A DNA stretch of 64,000 nt, from positions 620,001-684,000 of the forward strand of contig JBDWFY010000001.1 in NCBI GenBank assembly GCA_039976075.1. The letters run 5' to 3'. A program made the position numbers and the translations under genes. The number at the start of each line of letters is the position of its first letter. Position 1 is the stretch's first letter. Of the stretch, positions 37,401-45,077 are shown piece after piece. This DNA is from JBDWFY01 sp039976075 (lineage in GTDB: Bacteria > Pseudomonadota > Alphaproteobacteria > Rhizobiales > Stappiaceae). The notes under the pieces are model-generated. The model worked only from the letters and a program-made list of their open reading frames with translations. It did not search any database and had not been told where the DNA came from.

Positions 37401-37900
37401 ATTTCCTGAAGCGTTTTAAGGCGTTTTCGGGCAAGGTCGGGGCGATTAACCGATAACGCTCGCCCTATCGGGCCACCAATGCCGCCGGTCAGCGTTATCA
37501 GTCCATTGGATCGGTCACGAAGCGTTTGGAGAGTAATATGAGGTCGCGAGCCGGCTTCAGATTCGGTATAAGAACGCGAAACAATCTCTGTCAGATTGGC
37601 AGCGCCCTCGTCGCTCGCGGCGATGAGCACCAGATCTGAAAATCCCTCATCTTCCTTTCGTCCCAGAAATTCGTCGCCAAAATCTACAGAAAGCTGACAG
37701 CCGATGATCGGTTGAATACCGGCACCATAGGCCTTATCGGAAAACTCCAGTGCGCCAAACAAATTCCCGGTGTCAGCTATACAGACGGCAGGCTGGCTGT
37801 CTGCTTTGGCTAGTTCCACAATCTTGGGAAGTTGCAGCGCCCCTTCAAGCAGCGAATAAGCCGAATGAACCCGAAGATGGACAAAGGTCGGTTCACTCAT
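34463..37900 (-). CDS. dnaE: DNA polymerase III alpha subunit (DnaE1)
   Basis: Replicative polymerase. The 1,145 residues match DnaE1. The N-terminal PHP domain starts with HLRVHSAYSLLEGAL; the palm holds PDFDIDFCQDRREEVI near residue 405 with two catalytic aspartates, and VGPGRGSGAGSLVAY lies just before. A helix-hairpin-helix region, an OB fold (residues about 975-1060) and the tau-binding C terminus follow. It lies after lolD, the usual rhizobial order. The 531 bases upstream hold an SOS-controlled small gene on the same strand with no clear terminator after it, so some SOS-induced read-through into dnaE is possible. Confidence 0.97.
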   Translation of the reverse strand: MSEPTFVHLRVHSAYSLLEGALQLPKIVELAKADSQPAVCIADTGNLFGALEFSDKAYGAGIQPIIGCQLSVDFGDEFLGRKEDEGFSDLVLIAASDEGAANLTEIVSRSYTESEAGSRPHITLQTLRDRSNGLITLTGGIGGPIGRALSVNRPDLARKRLKTLQEMFGDRLYQELQRHHVAAENLIEADLIDLAYENGLPLVATNEPFFPARDDFEAHDALICIAEGRMIIEDDRRQLTEEHYFKTQAEMVDLFSDLPEAIENTLEIARRCHTRMLKRDPILPRFTGGDGDTEKAEQVETAELRRQAQEGLRQRLDFHGPADGLTEEDYQERLEYELGIIERMKFPGYFLIVADFIKWAKLQDIPVGPGRGSGAGSLVAYSLTITDLDPLRFALLFERFLNPDRVSMPDFDIDFCQDRREEVIRYVQDKYGRDQVAQIITFGTMQARIVLRDVGRVLQMPYGQVDRLCKMVPNAPGSNMKLAEAIAEEPRLQEARAAEHVVDRLMNISLRLEGLNRHAGTHAAGIVIGDRPLEQLVPIYRDPRSDMPVTQYNMKWVEQAGLVKFDFLGLKTLTTIDVATKLIAERGVKVDIGAVPIEDKPTYDMLARGETVGVFQLESAGMRRAIAGMRPDRFEDIIALVALYRPGPMDNIPVYNRRKHGQEKPDYMHPKLEPVLRETYGIIVYQEQVMELAQLLAGYSLGEADLLRRAMGKKIAAEMEVQRGRFAEGAKENGVSKSDATMIFDVVAKFANYGFNKSHAAAYALVAYHTAWLKANHPVEFMAASMTLDMGNTDKLNDFRQEAQRMGIDVVPPSINRSGADFRVRDGKIIYAMAAIKGVGEQVVEHIVEVRGDEPFKDLGDFARRINARQANRRTLENLICAGAFDELDRNRARLIDGLDRIIGEAQRTDQNEASGQADIFGSLSAAEPLRLNDTPSWLAAEQLQREHQAIGFYLSAHPLDEYRPILKEMRVQMWSDFADAVKQGASAGRLAGTVTSRQERKTRSGNKMGIIRFSDPTGQYEAIIFAEGLGQYREALEPGKSVVLLVGAEMREEDIGVRIQSVEPLDKASSRLKKNLRIFLRNSDPADSVRRHLKAQGEGDVSLILLLDQGEREVELKLPGRYQVTPQVAGALKAIPGVLEVEMA

Positions 37901-38038
37901 TTTGCTGCTCCGGTATTGAAGACGATTACATCAAATGTTTCTCACTATTCTTTTCATCACAATCACCCGCCACACGACAAGAGCGATCACGATCAATCAG
38001 ACGCTTGTCAACAATCGTCCTGGCCAAGGGTTTGTATC

Positions 38039-38137
38039 TCAGGAGAGCGAAAGCAGAACATCCGTCCAGAATATGAAAGTCATGCTGAAAAGAATGAGAG
38101 AACCGGCGGCGGCGATGTCACGCATGATCTGTTGCAT
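38039..38137 (-). CDS. SOS-controlled small membrane protein, 32 aa
   Basis: A short intact frame: ATG at 38137, stop TGA at 38041-38039. GGAG lies six bases ahead of the ATG (38147-38144), an ideal ribosome binding site. The product begins MQQIMRDIAAAG and continues with a hydrophobic run of about 18 residues (SLILFSMTFIFWTDVLLS), enough for one membrane helix with a tryptophan near the exit end. Directly upstream is a promoter with a perfect LexA box in its spacer. Function is not known. By design it resembles SidA of Caulobacter, a 29-residue SOS-induced inner-membrane division inhibitor, but I see no sequence kinship I can vouch for. Too short to be sure it is translated. Confidence 0.6.
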   Translation of the reverse strand: MQQIMRDIAAAGSLILFSMTFIFWTDVLLSLS

Positions 38138-38169
38138 AAGATACTCCAATCAGGTATGATCTTGTTATG

Positions 38170-38197
38170 AGCATAGTATGTTCACGTTTTGTTCCAA
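38170..38197 (-). promoter_or_regulatory. LexA (SOS) box within a promoter ahead of the 32-aa gene
   Basis: GTTC-N7-GTTC at 38180-38194 is a perfect alphaproteobacterial SOS box. On the minus strand it lies between and partly over TTGGAA (-35, 38197-38192) and TATGCT (-10, 38175-38170), spacer 16. The box starts 43 bases from the small gene's ATG. LexA bound here would block the promoter. Confidence 0.8.
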
Positions 38198-38431
38198 ATG
38201 CAAGCACTAAAGAACACCAGCAATATTTGTGGTAAATTATATCTTAATGCGGCTCGCTGGTCTGATGCAGGCCACGCAGGTTTATGCTTGCGAAATTCGA
38301 CATCATATTCAGTCTTCCCGTGCATCGTCGGCGTTACGGTCGTTCAACTTGAGCTGTGCATTTCAGGCTGAACGTATTGGAAACTGAACTGGTTGTCTGA
38401 ATTTTCTGCCCTAAAGCAGGCCTTGTAGGCC

Positions 38432-39154
38432 TCACTCCAACTCGGCGATTCCGCCAGCACTCAGAGTGATTCTGCGATCCATTTTTGCGGCAAGCTGATG
38501 GTTGTGAGTCGCAATGATCGCCGCCAAGCCAGACGCTTTCACCAGCGTTGCCAGTGCATCAAAAACATAGGCGGATGTTTTGGGGTCAAGGTTTCCGGTC
38601 GGTTCGTCCGCCATCAGGACCGAAGGCGCATTTGCAACGGCACGCGCAATGGCGACACGCTGTCTTTCGCCACCGGAAAGTTCCGACGGGCGATGGCGCG
38701 CCCGGGGCGCCATCTTCATGTAAGACAGCAATTCAACTGCCCGCTTCATGGCCTCTTTTTTCTCCAGCCCATTGATCATCTGCGGCATCGCAATGTTTTC
38801 CTGAGCAGTGAACTCAGGCAACAGATGATGGAACTGGTAAACGAAGCCGATATCCTGCCGTCTCAATCGAGTGCGCTCGCTGTCACTGGCGCGGCCGCAC
38901 GCATGACCGGATATATACACCTCACCCGAATCCGGGCGGTCCAGTAGACCAGCGATCTGAAGCAGTGTTGATTTCCCCGCACCCGACGGTCCGATCAGCG
39001 CGACAGTTTCACCTGGATTGACAATCAAATTGGCATTGCTCAGCACAACAATTTCGTTTTTCCCTTCCGAGAAGGTCTTGCCGATTCCAATCAGTGCCAG
39101 CGAGGCTCGCTGAACCTGATCTGCCAATGTGCTTTCTTTATCCTGTATCGTCAT
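38432..39154 (-). CDS. lolD: Lipoprotein-releasing ABC transporter ATP-binding protein LolD
   Basis: ATPase that powers release of mature lipoproteins from the inner membrane to LolA. The 240 residues have all ABC motifs: Walker A GPSGAGKST near residue 55, Q-loop FVYQFHHLLPEF, signature LSGGERQRVAIARA, Walker B VLMADEPTGNLD, and the switch histidine in ATHNH. The FQFHHLLPEF-type Q-loop is typical of LolD. It starts 7 bases after lolC. Alphaproteobacteria have a LolF-like permease homodimer, so one permease gene suffices. Confidence 0.96.
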   Translation of the reverse strand: MTIQDKESTLADQVQRASLALIGIGKTFSEGKNEIVVLSNANLIVNPGETVALIGPSGAGKSTLLQIAGLLDRPDSGEVYISGHACGRASDSERTRLRRQDIGFVYQFHHLLPEFTAQENIAMPQMINGLEKKEAMKRAVELLSYMKMAPRARHRPSELSGGERQRVAIARAVANAPSVLMADEPTGNLDPKTSAYVFDALATLVKASGLAAIIATHNHQLAAKMDRRITLSAGGIAELE

Positions 39155-39161
39155 AGGCGGG

Positions 39162-40457
39162 TCATTCGTATCTAAGCGCCTCTACCGGATCCAGCCGCGC
39201 CGCTTTCCAGGCCGGATACAAAGAGGCCAGAAATGACAGGACAAGGGTCATGACAACCACGGAAATCGTTTCTCCGGTTTCCATCTTTGCCGGCAATCTG
39301 CTCAGGAAATACAACTCGGGCGAAAACAATTCGGTACGCGTCATCCAGGAAATAAACTGCCGGATTGATTCGACATTCAGGCAAATAATCGTTCCAAGGA
39401 TCACGCCCGCCATTGTTCCCACGATCCCTATACTGGAACCTGTTATCACAAAAATGCGCATCACTGCGGAGCGCGATGCGCCCATTGTTCGCAATATAGC
39501 TATGTCGTGAGACTTGTCCTTCACCAGCATCGTCAGGCCGGAAATAATGTTCAAAGCAGCCACGATTACAATAAGCGTCAAGATGATGAACATCACATTG
39601 CGCTCTACTTCCAGAGCCGAAAAGAATGTAAGATTCCGCTGCCGCCAATCGAATACCGTTGTCGGTCTGACCGCAGCCTCCTCGATCACCAGCCGCAACC
39701 CATCCATGTTGTCCGGGTCGTCTACGAAAATATCAATCCCGTTCGCCAGCCCTTCCCGATTGAAGTAAAGCTGAGCCTGCTCAAACGGCATGAAAATGAA
39801 AGTGCTGTCATACTCCGCCATACCAATTTCAAATATGGCATTGATCGGATAGGATACGACCCGAGGGGTAACCCCCATTACGGTGACATTTCCCTTCGGC
39901 GTGACAATCGTCACATTGTCGCCAATCGCAACGCCAAGGGAACGGGCAAGGCGAGACCCGATGGCCACACCTTCCCCGCTATCAAAATTCTCAAGACTAC
40001 CGATGACGAGGTTTTCAGACACAAGCGGCAACCGATTGAGGTCCGCCTGCATCAATCCCTTCACCAGAACACCTGAAGCACCGACAGGACCGGATGCCAG
40101 AGCCTGCCCCTCGATATAGGGCATGACGAACCGTACCTGATCGACATTTTCAAGTCGGGCTGCAACGGCATCATAATCATCCAGCGGCGAGTCGATGGGT
40201 TGAACCGTCATATGTCCGGAGATGCCCAGAATTTTTGACAAAAGCTCGTCGCGGAAACCGTTCATCACAGCCATCACAACAATCAGTGTGGCGACGCCAA
40301 GCATGATGCCAAAGAATGAAAATCCAGCGATAACGGAGATAAATGCCTCACGCCTGCGGCTCCGAAGATACCGACCCGCCAACATCCACTCGAAGGGCGC
40401 AAACGGACGGTTGTCGCGTTTTCCACCATTATCGGCCTGCATGGTTGTCTCGCTCAT
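39162..40457 (-). CDS. lolC: Lipoprotein-releasing ABC transporter permease (LolC/LolE family)
   Basis: Permease of the Lol lipoprotein-sorting transporter. The 431 residues hold one membrane helix near residue 45 (AFISVIAGFSFFGIMLGVATLIVVMAV region), a large periplasmic domain (residues about 70-285), and three C-terminal helices of the FtsX fold with LVKDKSHDIAILRTMGAS and the final PVEALRYE. GGAG lies 8 bases ahead of ATG 40457. Only one permease gene is present, so it probably acts as a homodimer (LolF type); the symbol lolC follows common usage. Confidence 0.94.
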   Translation of the reverse strand: MSETTMQADNGGKRDNRPFAPFEWMLAGRYLRSRRREAFISVIAGFSFFGIMLGVATLIVVMAVMNGFRDELLSKILGISGHMTVQPIDSPLDDYDAVAARLENVDQVRFVMPYIEGQALASGPVGASGVLVKGLMQADLNRLPLVSENLVIGSLENFDSGEGVAIGSRLARSLGVAIGDNVTIVTPKGNVTVMGVTPRVVSYPINAIFEIGMAEYDSTFIFMPFEQAQLYFNREGLANGIDIFVDDPDNMDGLRLVIEEAAVRPTTVFDWRQRNLTFFSALEVERNVMFIILTLIVIVAALNIISGLTMLVKDKSHDIAILRTMGASRSAVMRIFVITGSSIGIVGTMAGVILGTIICLNVESIRQFISWMTRTELFSPELYFLSRLPAKMETGETISVVVMTLVLSFLASLYPAWKAARLDPVEALRYE

Positions 40458-40594
40458 TGGGTCACTCCAACAAGATGCCGATGCACATTACTTTCGGTCA
40501 GAATCATTTGTTTCCAATATAAGGGAGCGGAATGACTTTACCGAATGAATTCGACAAAGCTATTCCGCCACATAGAAGTATTTGACTTTACCGT

Positions 40595-41917
40595 TCAATC
40601 AACGCTCAGCAACCGCGCGACGACACCATCAAGTGCCACATTTTCACGCTCTCCGGTTTTGCGGTTCTTGATTTCAACTTCACCGCTTTTCAGACCGCGC
40701 GGCCCGACAATCAACTGCCAGGGCAACCCAATAAGATCCATTGTGGCAAATTTATTGCCGGCCCGGTTATCCGTATCATCATACAGGACATCGCAACCGG
40801 CGTTGGTCAGCTTTTCGTAAAGGTCATCACAGGCGCTATCGACGCCCGCATCACCGGCACGCATGTTGATCAATCCGATGTCAAAAGGCGCAACGGATTT
40901 GGGCCAGATAATTCCTGCCTCGTCGTGGCTCGCCTCAATGATACCGCCGAGCAGACGAGACACCCCGACGCCATATGATCCCATGTGGATCGGCGTCTCC
41001 ACGCCATCCGGGCCAGCAATTTTTGCACCCATCGGCTCGGAGTACTTTGTTCCGAAATAGAAGATATGCCCTACTTCAATACCACGGGCAGAAACACGAT
41101 AAGACTCAGGAATCCGATCAAACGCACTTGCATCATGCATCTCGTCAGTTGCCGCATAAGGCGTAAGCCAGGTGTCGACGATCGGCGTCAGATCCTGATC
41201 AAAATCAACATCAGCACCGGGGACTTCCAACTCAAGCATGTCCTTGTGGCAGAAGACTTCACTTTCACCGGTCGAGGCAAGAATCACGAATTCATGGCTC
41301 ATATCGCCACCAATCGGCCCTGTATCGGCTCGCATCGGAATCGCCTTCAACCCCATGCGTTCAAAAGTCCGCAGATAGGCGACAAACATCCGGTTGTACG
41401 CATGACGGGCAGCTTCCTTGTCCACATCAAACGAATAGGCGTCTTTCATCAGAAATTCTCGCCCACGCATAATACCGAACCGTGGCCTCACCTCGTCTCG
41501 GAACTTCCACTGTATATGATAGAGGTTAAGCGGGAGATCTTTGTAAGAACGAACAGACGAGCGGAAAATGTCTGTGATCATCTCTTCGTTTGTCGGTCCA
41601 TAGAGTAGTTCGCGCTCATGCCGATCAGTGATGCGGAGCATTTCTTTGCCATAGGCATCGTAGCGACCGCTTTCCCGCCAGAGGTCTGCCGGCTGCAAAG
41701 TGGGCATCAACAATTCGACAGCCCCTGCCCTATTCTGCTCTTCCCGCACAATCTGCTCGATTTTCTGCAACACGCGCATTCCAAGCGGTAACCAGGAATA
41801 GATGCCTGCAGTCTGCTGGCGGATCATGCCCGCGCGCAACATCAGCCGATGAGAGACAATTTCCGCCTCTTTTGGATTCTCTTTAATGATGGGCAGAAAG
41901 TATCGTGAAAGACGCAT
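40595..41917 (-). CDS. proS: Proline--tRNA ligase, short alphaproteobacterial type
   Basis: Charges tRNA-Pro. At 440 residues it lacks the editing insertion of E. coli ProS (572 residues), as expected in alphaproteobacteria. Class II motifs are clear: motif 1 region GIYSWLPLGMRVLQKIEQIV, motif 2 FRDEVRPRFGIMRGREFLMKDAYSF near residue 135, and motif 3 GSYGVGVSRLLGGIIEA. The anticodon-binding domain forms the C terminus. It is transcribed away from the small RNA candidate to its right. Confidence 0.97.
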   Translation of the reverse strand: MRLSRYFLPIIKENPKEAEIVSHRLMLRAGMIRQQTAGIYSWLPLGMRVLQKIEQIVREEQNRAGAVELLMPTLQPADLWRESGRYDAYGKEMLRITDRHERELLYGPTNEEMITDIFRSSVRSYKDLPLNLYHIQWKFRDEVRPRFGIMRGREFLMKDAYSFDVDKEAARHAYNRMFVAYLRTFERMGLKAIPMRADTGPIGGDMSHEFVILASTGESEVFCHKDMLELEVPGADVDFDQDLTPIVDTWLTPYAATDEMHDASAFDRIPESYRVSARGIEVGHIFYFGTKYSEPMGAKIAGPDGVETPIHMGSYGVGVSRLLGGIIEASHDEAGIIWPKSVAPFDIGLINMRAGDAGVDSACDDLYEKLTNAGCDVLYDDTDNRAGNKFATMDLIGLPWQLIVGPRGLKSGEVEIKNRKTGERENVALDGVVARLLSVD

Positions 41918-42087
41918 AAAAATACTCTTTTTGTGGATTTCCGTAAGAGGAACATTTGCAGGTCAGTGAAACCTTATGCGGGCGAATATTACAACCCCAT
42001 ATCCATTTCCAGTTTATGGAATATGCGATTGAAGAAATTGCCCGTTTTAACGACAAGCAAAAATTTTAAGCGGAGCGTGCACAAAAT

Positions 42088-42116
42088 GGTGACAAAGTGA
42101 TTTTCATCAGCTAGTG
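42088..42116 (+). promoter_or_regulatory. Candidate promoter of the small RNA
   Basis: GGTGAC (42088-42093), 17-base spacer, CTAGTG (42111-42116) matches CTTGAC-N17-CTATAT at 8 of 12 positions. Transcription would start near 42123. Confidence 0.45.
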
Positions 42117-42122
42117 TCACAA

Positions 42123-42312
42123 AATAATAACAATTGAGGCAGCCGAAAGGCTAACTCAGAGGCATCGCGGTCTGAGTCTTGGGAGGAATAGCCCTACTAG
42201 GCGCGGAATTCTGCAGCCGCCGTGGAAAGAGAAAAGCAAATCTTTTCCGCTGGATATGGTAGGGTTTGGACGCGAACTAACATAAGCAGGGCGAAAGCCT
42301 TGCTTTTTTTTT
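42123..42312 (+). ncRNA. Small RNA beside proS, with strong intrinsic terminator
   Basis: About 190 bases, the 5' end being approximate. Visible structure: a perfect 7-base stem ACTCAGA/TCTGAGT (42154-42160 with 42171-42177), a larger arm closed by CCCTAC/GTAGGG (42192-42197 with 42259-42264) enclosing GAAAAG/CTTTTC, and a terminator AGCAGGGC-GAAA-GCCTTGCT (42285-42304) with nine T residues to 42312. A GGGAGGAAT tract lies single-stranded between the first two arms. It runs opposite to its neighbours. From memory, rhizobia carry a conserved small RNA next to proS (I believe Smr9C, family alpha-r9); I cannot confirm that this is the same family. Confidence 0.65.
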
Positions 42313-42511
42313 ACCCATAAGCGTGAATGGTAGAACCACCGTCAGAAGTGCTATGGATCACGATAGCATCGAGACGAGAACGGTCGGATTTAAATTTTTA
42401 AATACAGACACTACCAATAGTCTGATCGAATCGACTATCAGCAAAATACGGCGTCCGTTCAATTTCAATCCGAACACCGAATCGCGTCGGCAGCAGTACA
42501 TCTAAAAATGT

Positions 42512-42775
42512 TTAAAAACGTCCCGGCAGCGGAATATCGTCCAAGGTGTACCCTGAAACTGCAATAAGCCAATAGACACCTGCAAACACCACTGCCGCTG
42601 TAATCGTGGTCGCTATTGCCTTGCGGACGAGCATGGGGCGGACCGGAGCGGCAGGTTCCGTACCCTCCACAAATTCATCGGTCTCGTGTTGCGATTTGAC
42701 ACCCCATGGCAATATGGCAAACAGCACGATCCACCATATAACAAAATAAACCGCCATTGCTGTTGGAAGAGACAT
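42512..42775 (-). CDS. DUF1467 family membrane protein, 87 aa
   Basis: Small two-helix membrane protein of unknown role, found near mce and rnj in rhizobia. Helix 1 is at residues about 5-25 (MAVYFVIWWIVLFAILPWGV) and helix 2 at 52-75 (AIATTITAAVVFAGVYWLIAV). The segment GVKSQHETDEFVEGTEPAAP between them is typical of the family. The C terminus ends in IPLPGRF. Start ATG at 42775. It follows mce by 73 bases in the same direction, so may share a transcript with it. Confidence 0.85.
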   Translation of the reverse strand: MSLPTAMAVYFVIWWIVLFAILPWGVKSQHETDEFVEGTEPAAPVRPMLVRKAIATTITAAVVFAGVYWLIAVSGYTLDDIPLPGRF

Positions 42776-42848
42776 GTTGCTTTGAATTCCTGAAGATAGG
42801 GTCTTGTCTTGATGGTCAGAGGACGCGCTCAGAATTGATTGCGTTCAC

Positions 42849-43253
42849 CTACGCTTCTTCGAGTTCAACCAGTGTACCGTTAAAATCCTTTGGATGCAGA
42901 AACAGCACCGGCTTGCCATGCGCACCAATTTTCGGTTCACCTGTTCCCAGTACCCGAGCTCCCTTTTCAAGCAAATGCGCTTTTGCTGACTGAATATCCG
43001 ATACCTCGTAGCAGATATGATGAATGCCACCAGCCGGGTTCTTTTCCAGAAATTTCGATATCGGCGACTCTGTACCAAGCGGTTCGAGCAGTTCAATCTT
43101 GGTATTTGGAAGGTCAATAAAGACGGTTGCCACGCCGTGATCCGGCTGTTCAACACGTGCCGATACAGACGCACCCAGAGTGTCACGGTATGTTGCAACA
43201 GCTGCATCCATATCCGGAACCGCAATTGCCACGTGATTTAATTGTCCGATCAT
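42849..43253 (-). CDS. mce: Methylmalonyl-CoA epimerase
   Basis: Interconverts (S)- and (R)-methylmalonyl-CoA in propionyl-CoA use and the ethylmalonyl-CoA pathway. I start it at ATG 43253 (134 residues, MIGQLNHVAIAVPD); an in-frame start at 43415 adds 54 residues that overlap the rnj end and have no family support. VOC-fold metal ligands are visible: His in NHVAIAV, His in GGIHHICYEV, and Glu in GTLVELEEA. Family length is about 134-150. Its place after rnj is normal in rhizobia. Confidence 0.94.
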   Translation of the reverse strand: MIGQLNHVAIAVPDMDAAVATYRDTLGASVSARVEQPDHGVATVFIDLPNTKIELLEPLGTESPISKFLEKNPAGGIHHICYEVSDIQSAKAHLLEKGARVLGTGEPKIGAHGKPVLFLHPKDFNGTLVELEEA

Positions 43254-43395
43254 TCGTTTGCCTGCCAGATTGTCTGCGAGAGTTATAATCGTGCGTAGCC
43301 GCTCGACCAGTCCTTCCACAGCGTCGTTGAAAGAAAGGTCATCCAGTCCACACCTCTTGAAAGATGGGAGACCAGTGAGCGTTCCAAGCGCTTTC

Positions 43396-45063
43396 TTATA
43401 TAACGTTGACCACAACGCGGCATAGGGGCTTTTTACCCCACCTTTCGGCTATAGCAGAACGCAATCCCCGCCGTGCTGCTTCGGTAACAACGTTCGCATC
43501 ACGGCGGCGAGACTTGGGGATACTCATCACCGCGCCTTCCAGGCCATCAAGCGCAATGTCCTCAAAGTCGTCACCGTGCTGATCACATTCAGGCAGGCCG
43601 AACAAAATGACGTCCGGATCGCCCTGAATTTCCCCCGCCCGATTCATCGTAATATATCCTGTCGCCACCCCGACAAAACTCAGCTTCCGTCTTTCTTGAA
43701 TTCCAGACACTTCGGGGTCGATCAGCAGTAATCCGTCCTTAACAAGGATACCGCTCGGCGCATCGTCAATTACCTTGCCGGGACCAGGGGCCAAGCGAAT
43801 AATGTCCCCATTTCGACCGCTGACGATTTCCTTAATCCCATTTTTGCGGGCAAAATGTACCTGTGCCTCCAAGTGCAAAGGCTCCCCATGTACAGGCACG
43901 AGCAATTGGGGTTTCAGTAGGTTATAGAGTTGTTCCAACTCACCTTTTCTGGGATGTCCGGAGACGTGAACAAGCCCGTCCCGATCGGTCACAACATCCA
44001 TTCCCTGATCTACAAGGCCATTGATCACTGCCCCAACCGCTTTTTCATTACCCGGAATGGTTCGGGCTGAAAAAATCACCATATCCCCACGGCTGAGCGT
44101 CACATGTCGGTGGTCGTCGTTGGCGATGCGTGCCAATGCTGCCCGTGATTCTCCCTGACTACCTGTACAGAGGGCAACAACTTTGTCCCTGGGAAGATAA
44201 CCATAGGATTCCTCATCGAGAAATTCCGGCATGTCGTCCATGTAGCCAAGGTCCGTGGCTACTTCGACAGCCCTTTTCATCGCTCGGCCAACGACGACAA
44301 TCTCCCGGTCATTCGCCTTTGCTGCTTTGGCCACTGCCCGTATCCGCGCGACATTCGATGCAAATGAAGTGACGGCAACGCGACGTTTGGCGCTCCCGAT
44401 GATTTTCGTCAGTGTATCCGCTACATCCGCTTCACTCGGGCTGGCACCTTCGCGTACGGCGTTGGTCGAATCACAAAGGAGCGCACGTACCCCTTCCCTG
44501 CCGATTTCAGCCAAGCGGTCCATATCGATAGGTTCGCCAATGCCCGGCTCGTGATCAATTTTCCAGTCACCCGTATGAACAACAGTGCCATGTTCAGAAC
44601 GGATGGCAACGGCCATTGGCTCAGGGATCGAGTGAGACATCGCAATAAATTCAAGATCGAACGGACCGAGGTTCAATCTCTCACCCGCCTTGATAATATT
44701 CATCGGAATCTCTTTGGGCCCACCATGGGTCAATTTTGCCTCAAGCAGACCTGCAGCAAACGGAGAAAGATAAAGCGGCGCTTCAAGGTGCGGCCATAAC
44801 TCTACCAACGCGCCGTAGTGATCTTCGTGAGCGTGCGTGATCACAATGCCCAGAAGTCGATCCTTTTCTGCCTCGATAAATCGGATATCCGGCAACACAA
44901 GGTCAACGCCAGGCAAATCCGGGCCGGCGAATGTCACGCCGCAATCAATCATCAGCCAGGATCTGTCCTCAGCCGGCCCAATTCCATAAAGACCTAGATT
45001 CATCCCGATTTCGCCGACACCGCCCAGAGGCAGAAACACCAGTTCACTTGCCTGGTTTTGCAT
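43396..45063 (-). CDS. rnj: Ribonuclease J
   Basis: 5'-to-3' exonuclease and endonuclease of the metallo-beta-lactamase/beta-CASP family, which matures rRNA and turns over mRNA. The 555 residues match the family. The metal site THAHEDHYGAL is near residue 75, with further ligands in VVHTGDWKID near residue 165 and the beta-CASP part with TSFASNVARIRAVAKAA and TGSQGESRAALARIA. VPVHGEPLHLEAQ is the conserved late motif. It starts 14 bases after birA, in the usual birA-rnj-mce order. Confidence 0.96.
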   Translation of the reverse strand: MQNQASELVFLPLGGVGEIGMNLGLYGIGPAEDRSWLMIDCGVTFAGPDLPGVDLVLPDIRFIEAEKDRLLGIVITHAHEDHYGALVELWPHLEAPLYLSPFAAGLLEAKLTHGGPKEIPMNIIKAGERLNLGPFDLEFIAMSHSIPEPMAVAIRSEHGTVVHTGDWKIDHEPGIGEPIDMDRLAEIGREGVRALLCDSTNAVREGASPSEADVADTLTKIIGSAKRRVAVTSFASNVARIRAVAKAAKANDREIVVVGRAMKRAVEVATDLGYMDDMPEFLDEESYGYLPRDKVVALCTGSQGESRAALARIANDDHRHVTLSRGDMVIFSARTIPGNEKAVGAVINGLVDQGMDVVTDRDGLVHVSGHPRKGELEQLYNLLKPQLLVPVHGEPLHLEAQVHFARKNGIKEIVSGRNGDIIRLAPGPGKVIDDAPSGILVKDGLLLIDPEVSGIQERRKLSFVGVATGYITMNRAGEIQGDPDVILFGLPECDQHGDDFEDIALDGLEGAVMSIPKSRRRDANVVTEAARRGLRSAIAERWGKKPLCRVVVNVI

Positions 45064-45077
45064 GTATTATCCGATCA

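Larger units (their letters stand above)
37901..38431. other. Intergenic stretch between lolD and dnaE
   Basis: This 531-base stretch holds the SOS-controlled small gene at 38039-38137 and its promoter (38170-38197), described separately. A weak 6-base stem AGGCCT-TGT-AGGCCT (38418-38432) overlaps the lolD stop and may act as a poor terminator. I saw no other gene in 38200-38417 or 37901-38038. Confidence 0.6.
41918..42511. other. Intergenic stretch between proS and the DUF1467 gene
   Basis: 594 bases without a gene on either coding strand. The central part (42123-42312) is a probable small RNA on the plus strand. The left part should hold the proS promoter, which I could not place with confidence. 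A 60-codon plus-strand frame at 42323-42505 starts with GTG straight after the RNA's terminator and looks spurious. Confidence 0.6.

Noticed and set aside
42123..42312. 6S RNA or a T-box leader for proS
   Set aside because: The arms do not form the single long hairpin with a central bubble of 6S RNA, and the transcript runs away from proS, so it cannot be its leader.
42323..42505. 60-codon plus-strand frame after the small RNA
   Set aside because: GTG start directly after a strong terminator, no ribosome binding site, and a composition unlike neighbouring genes.
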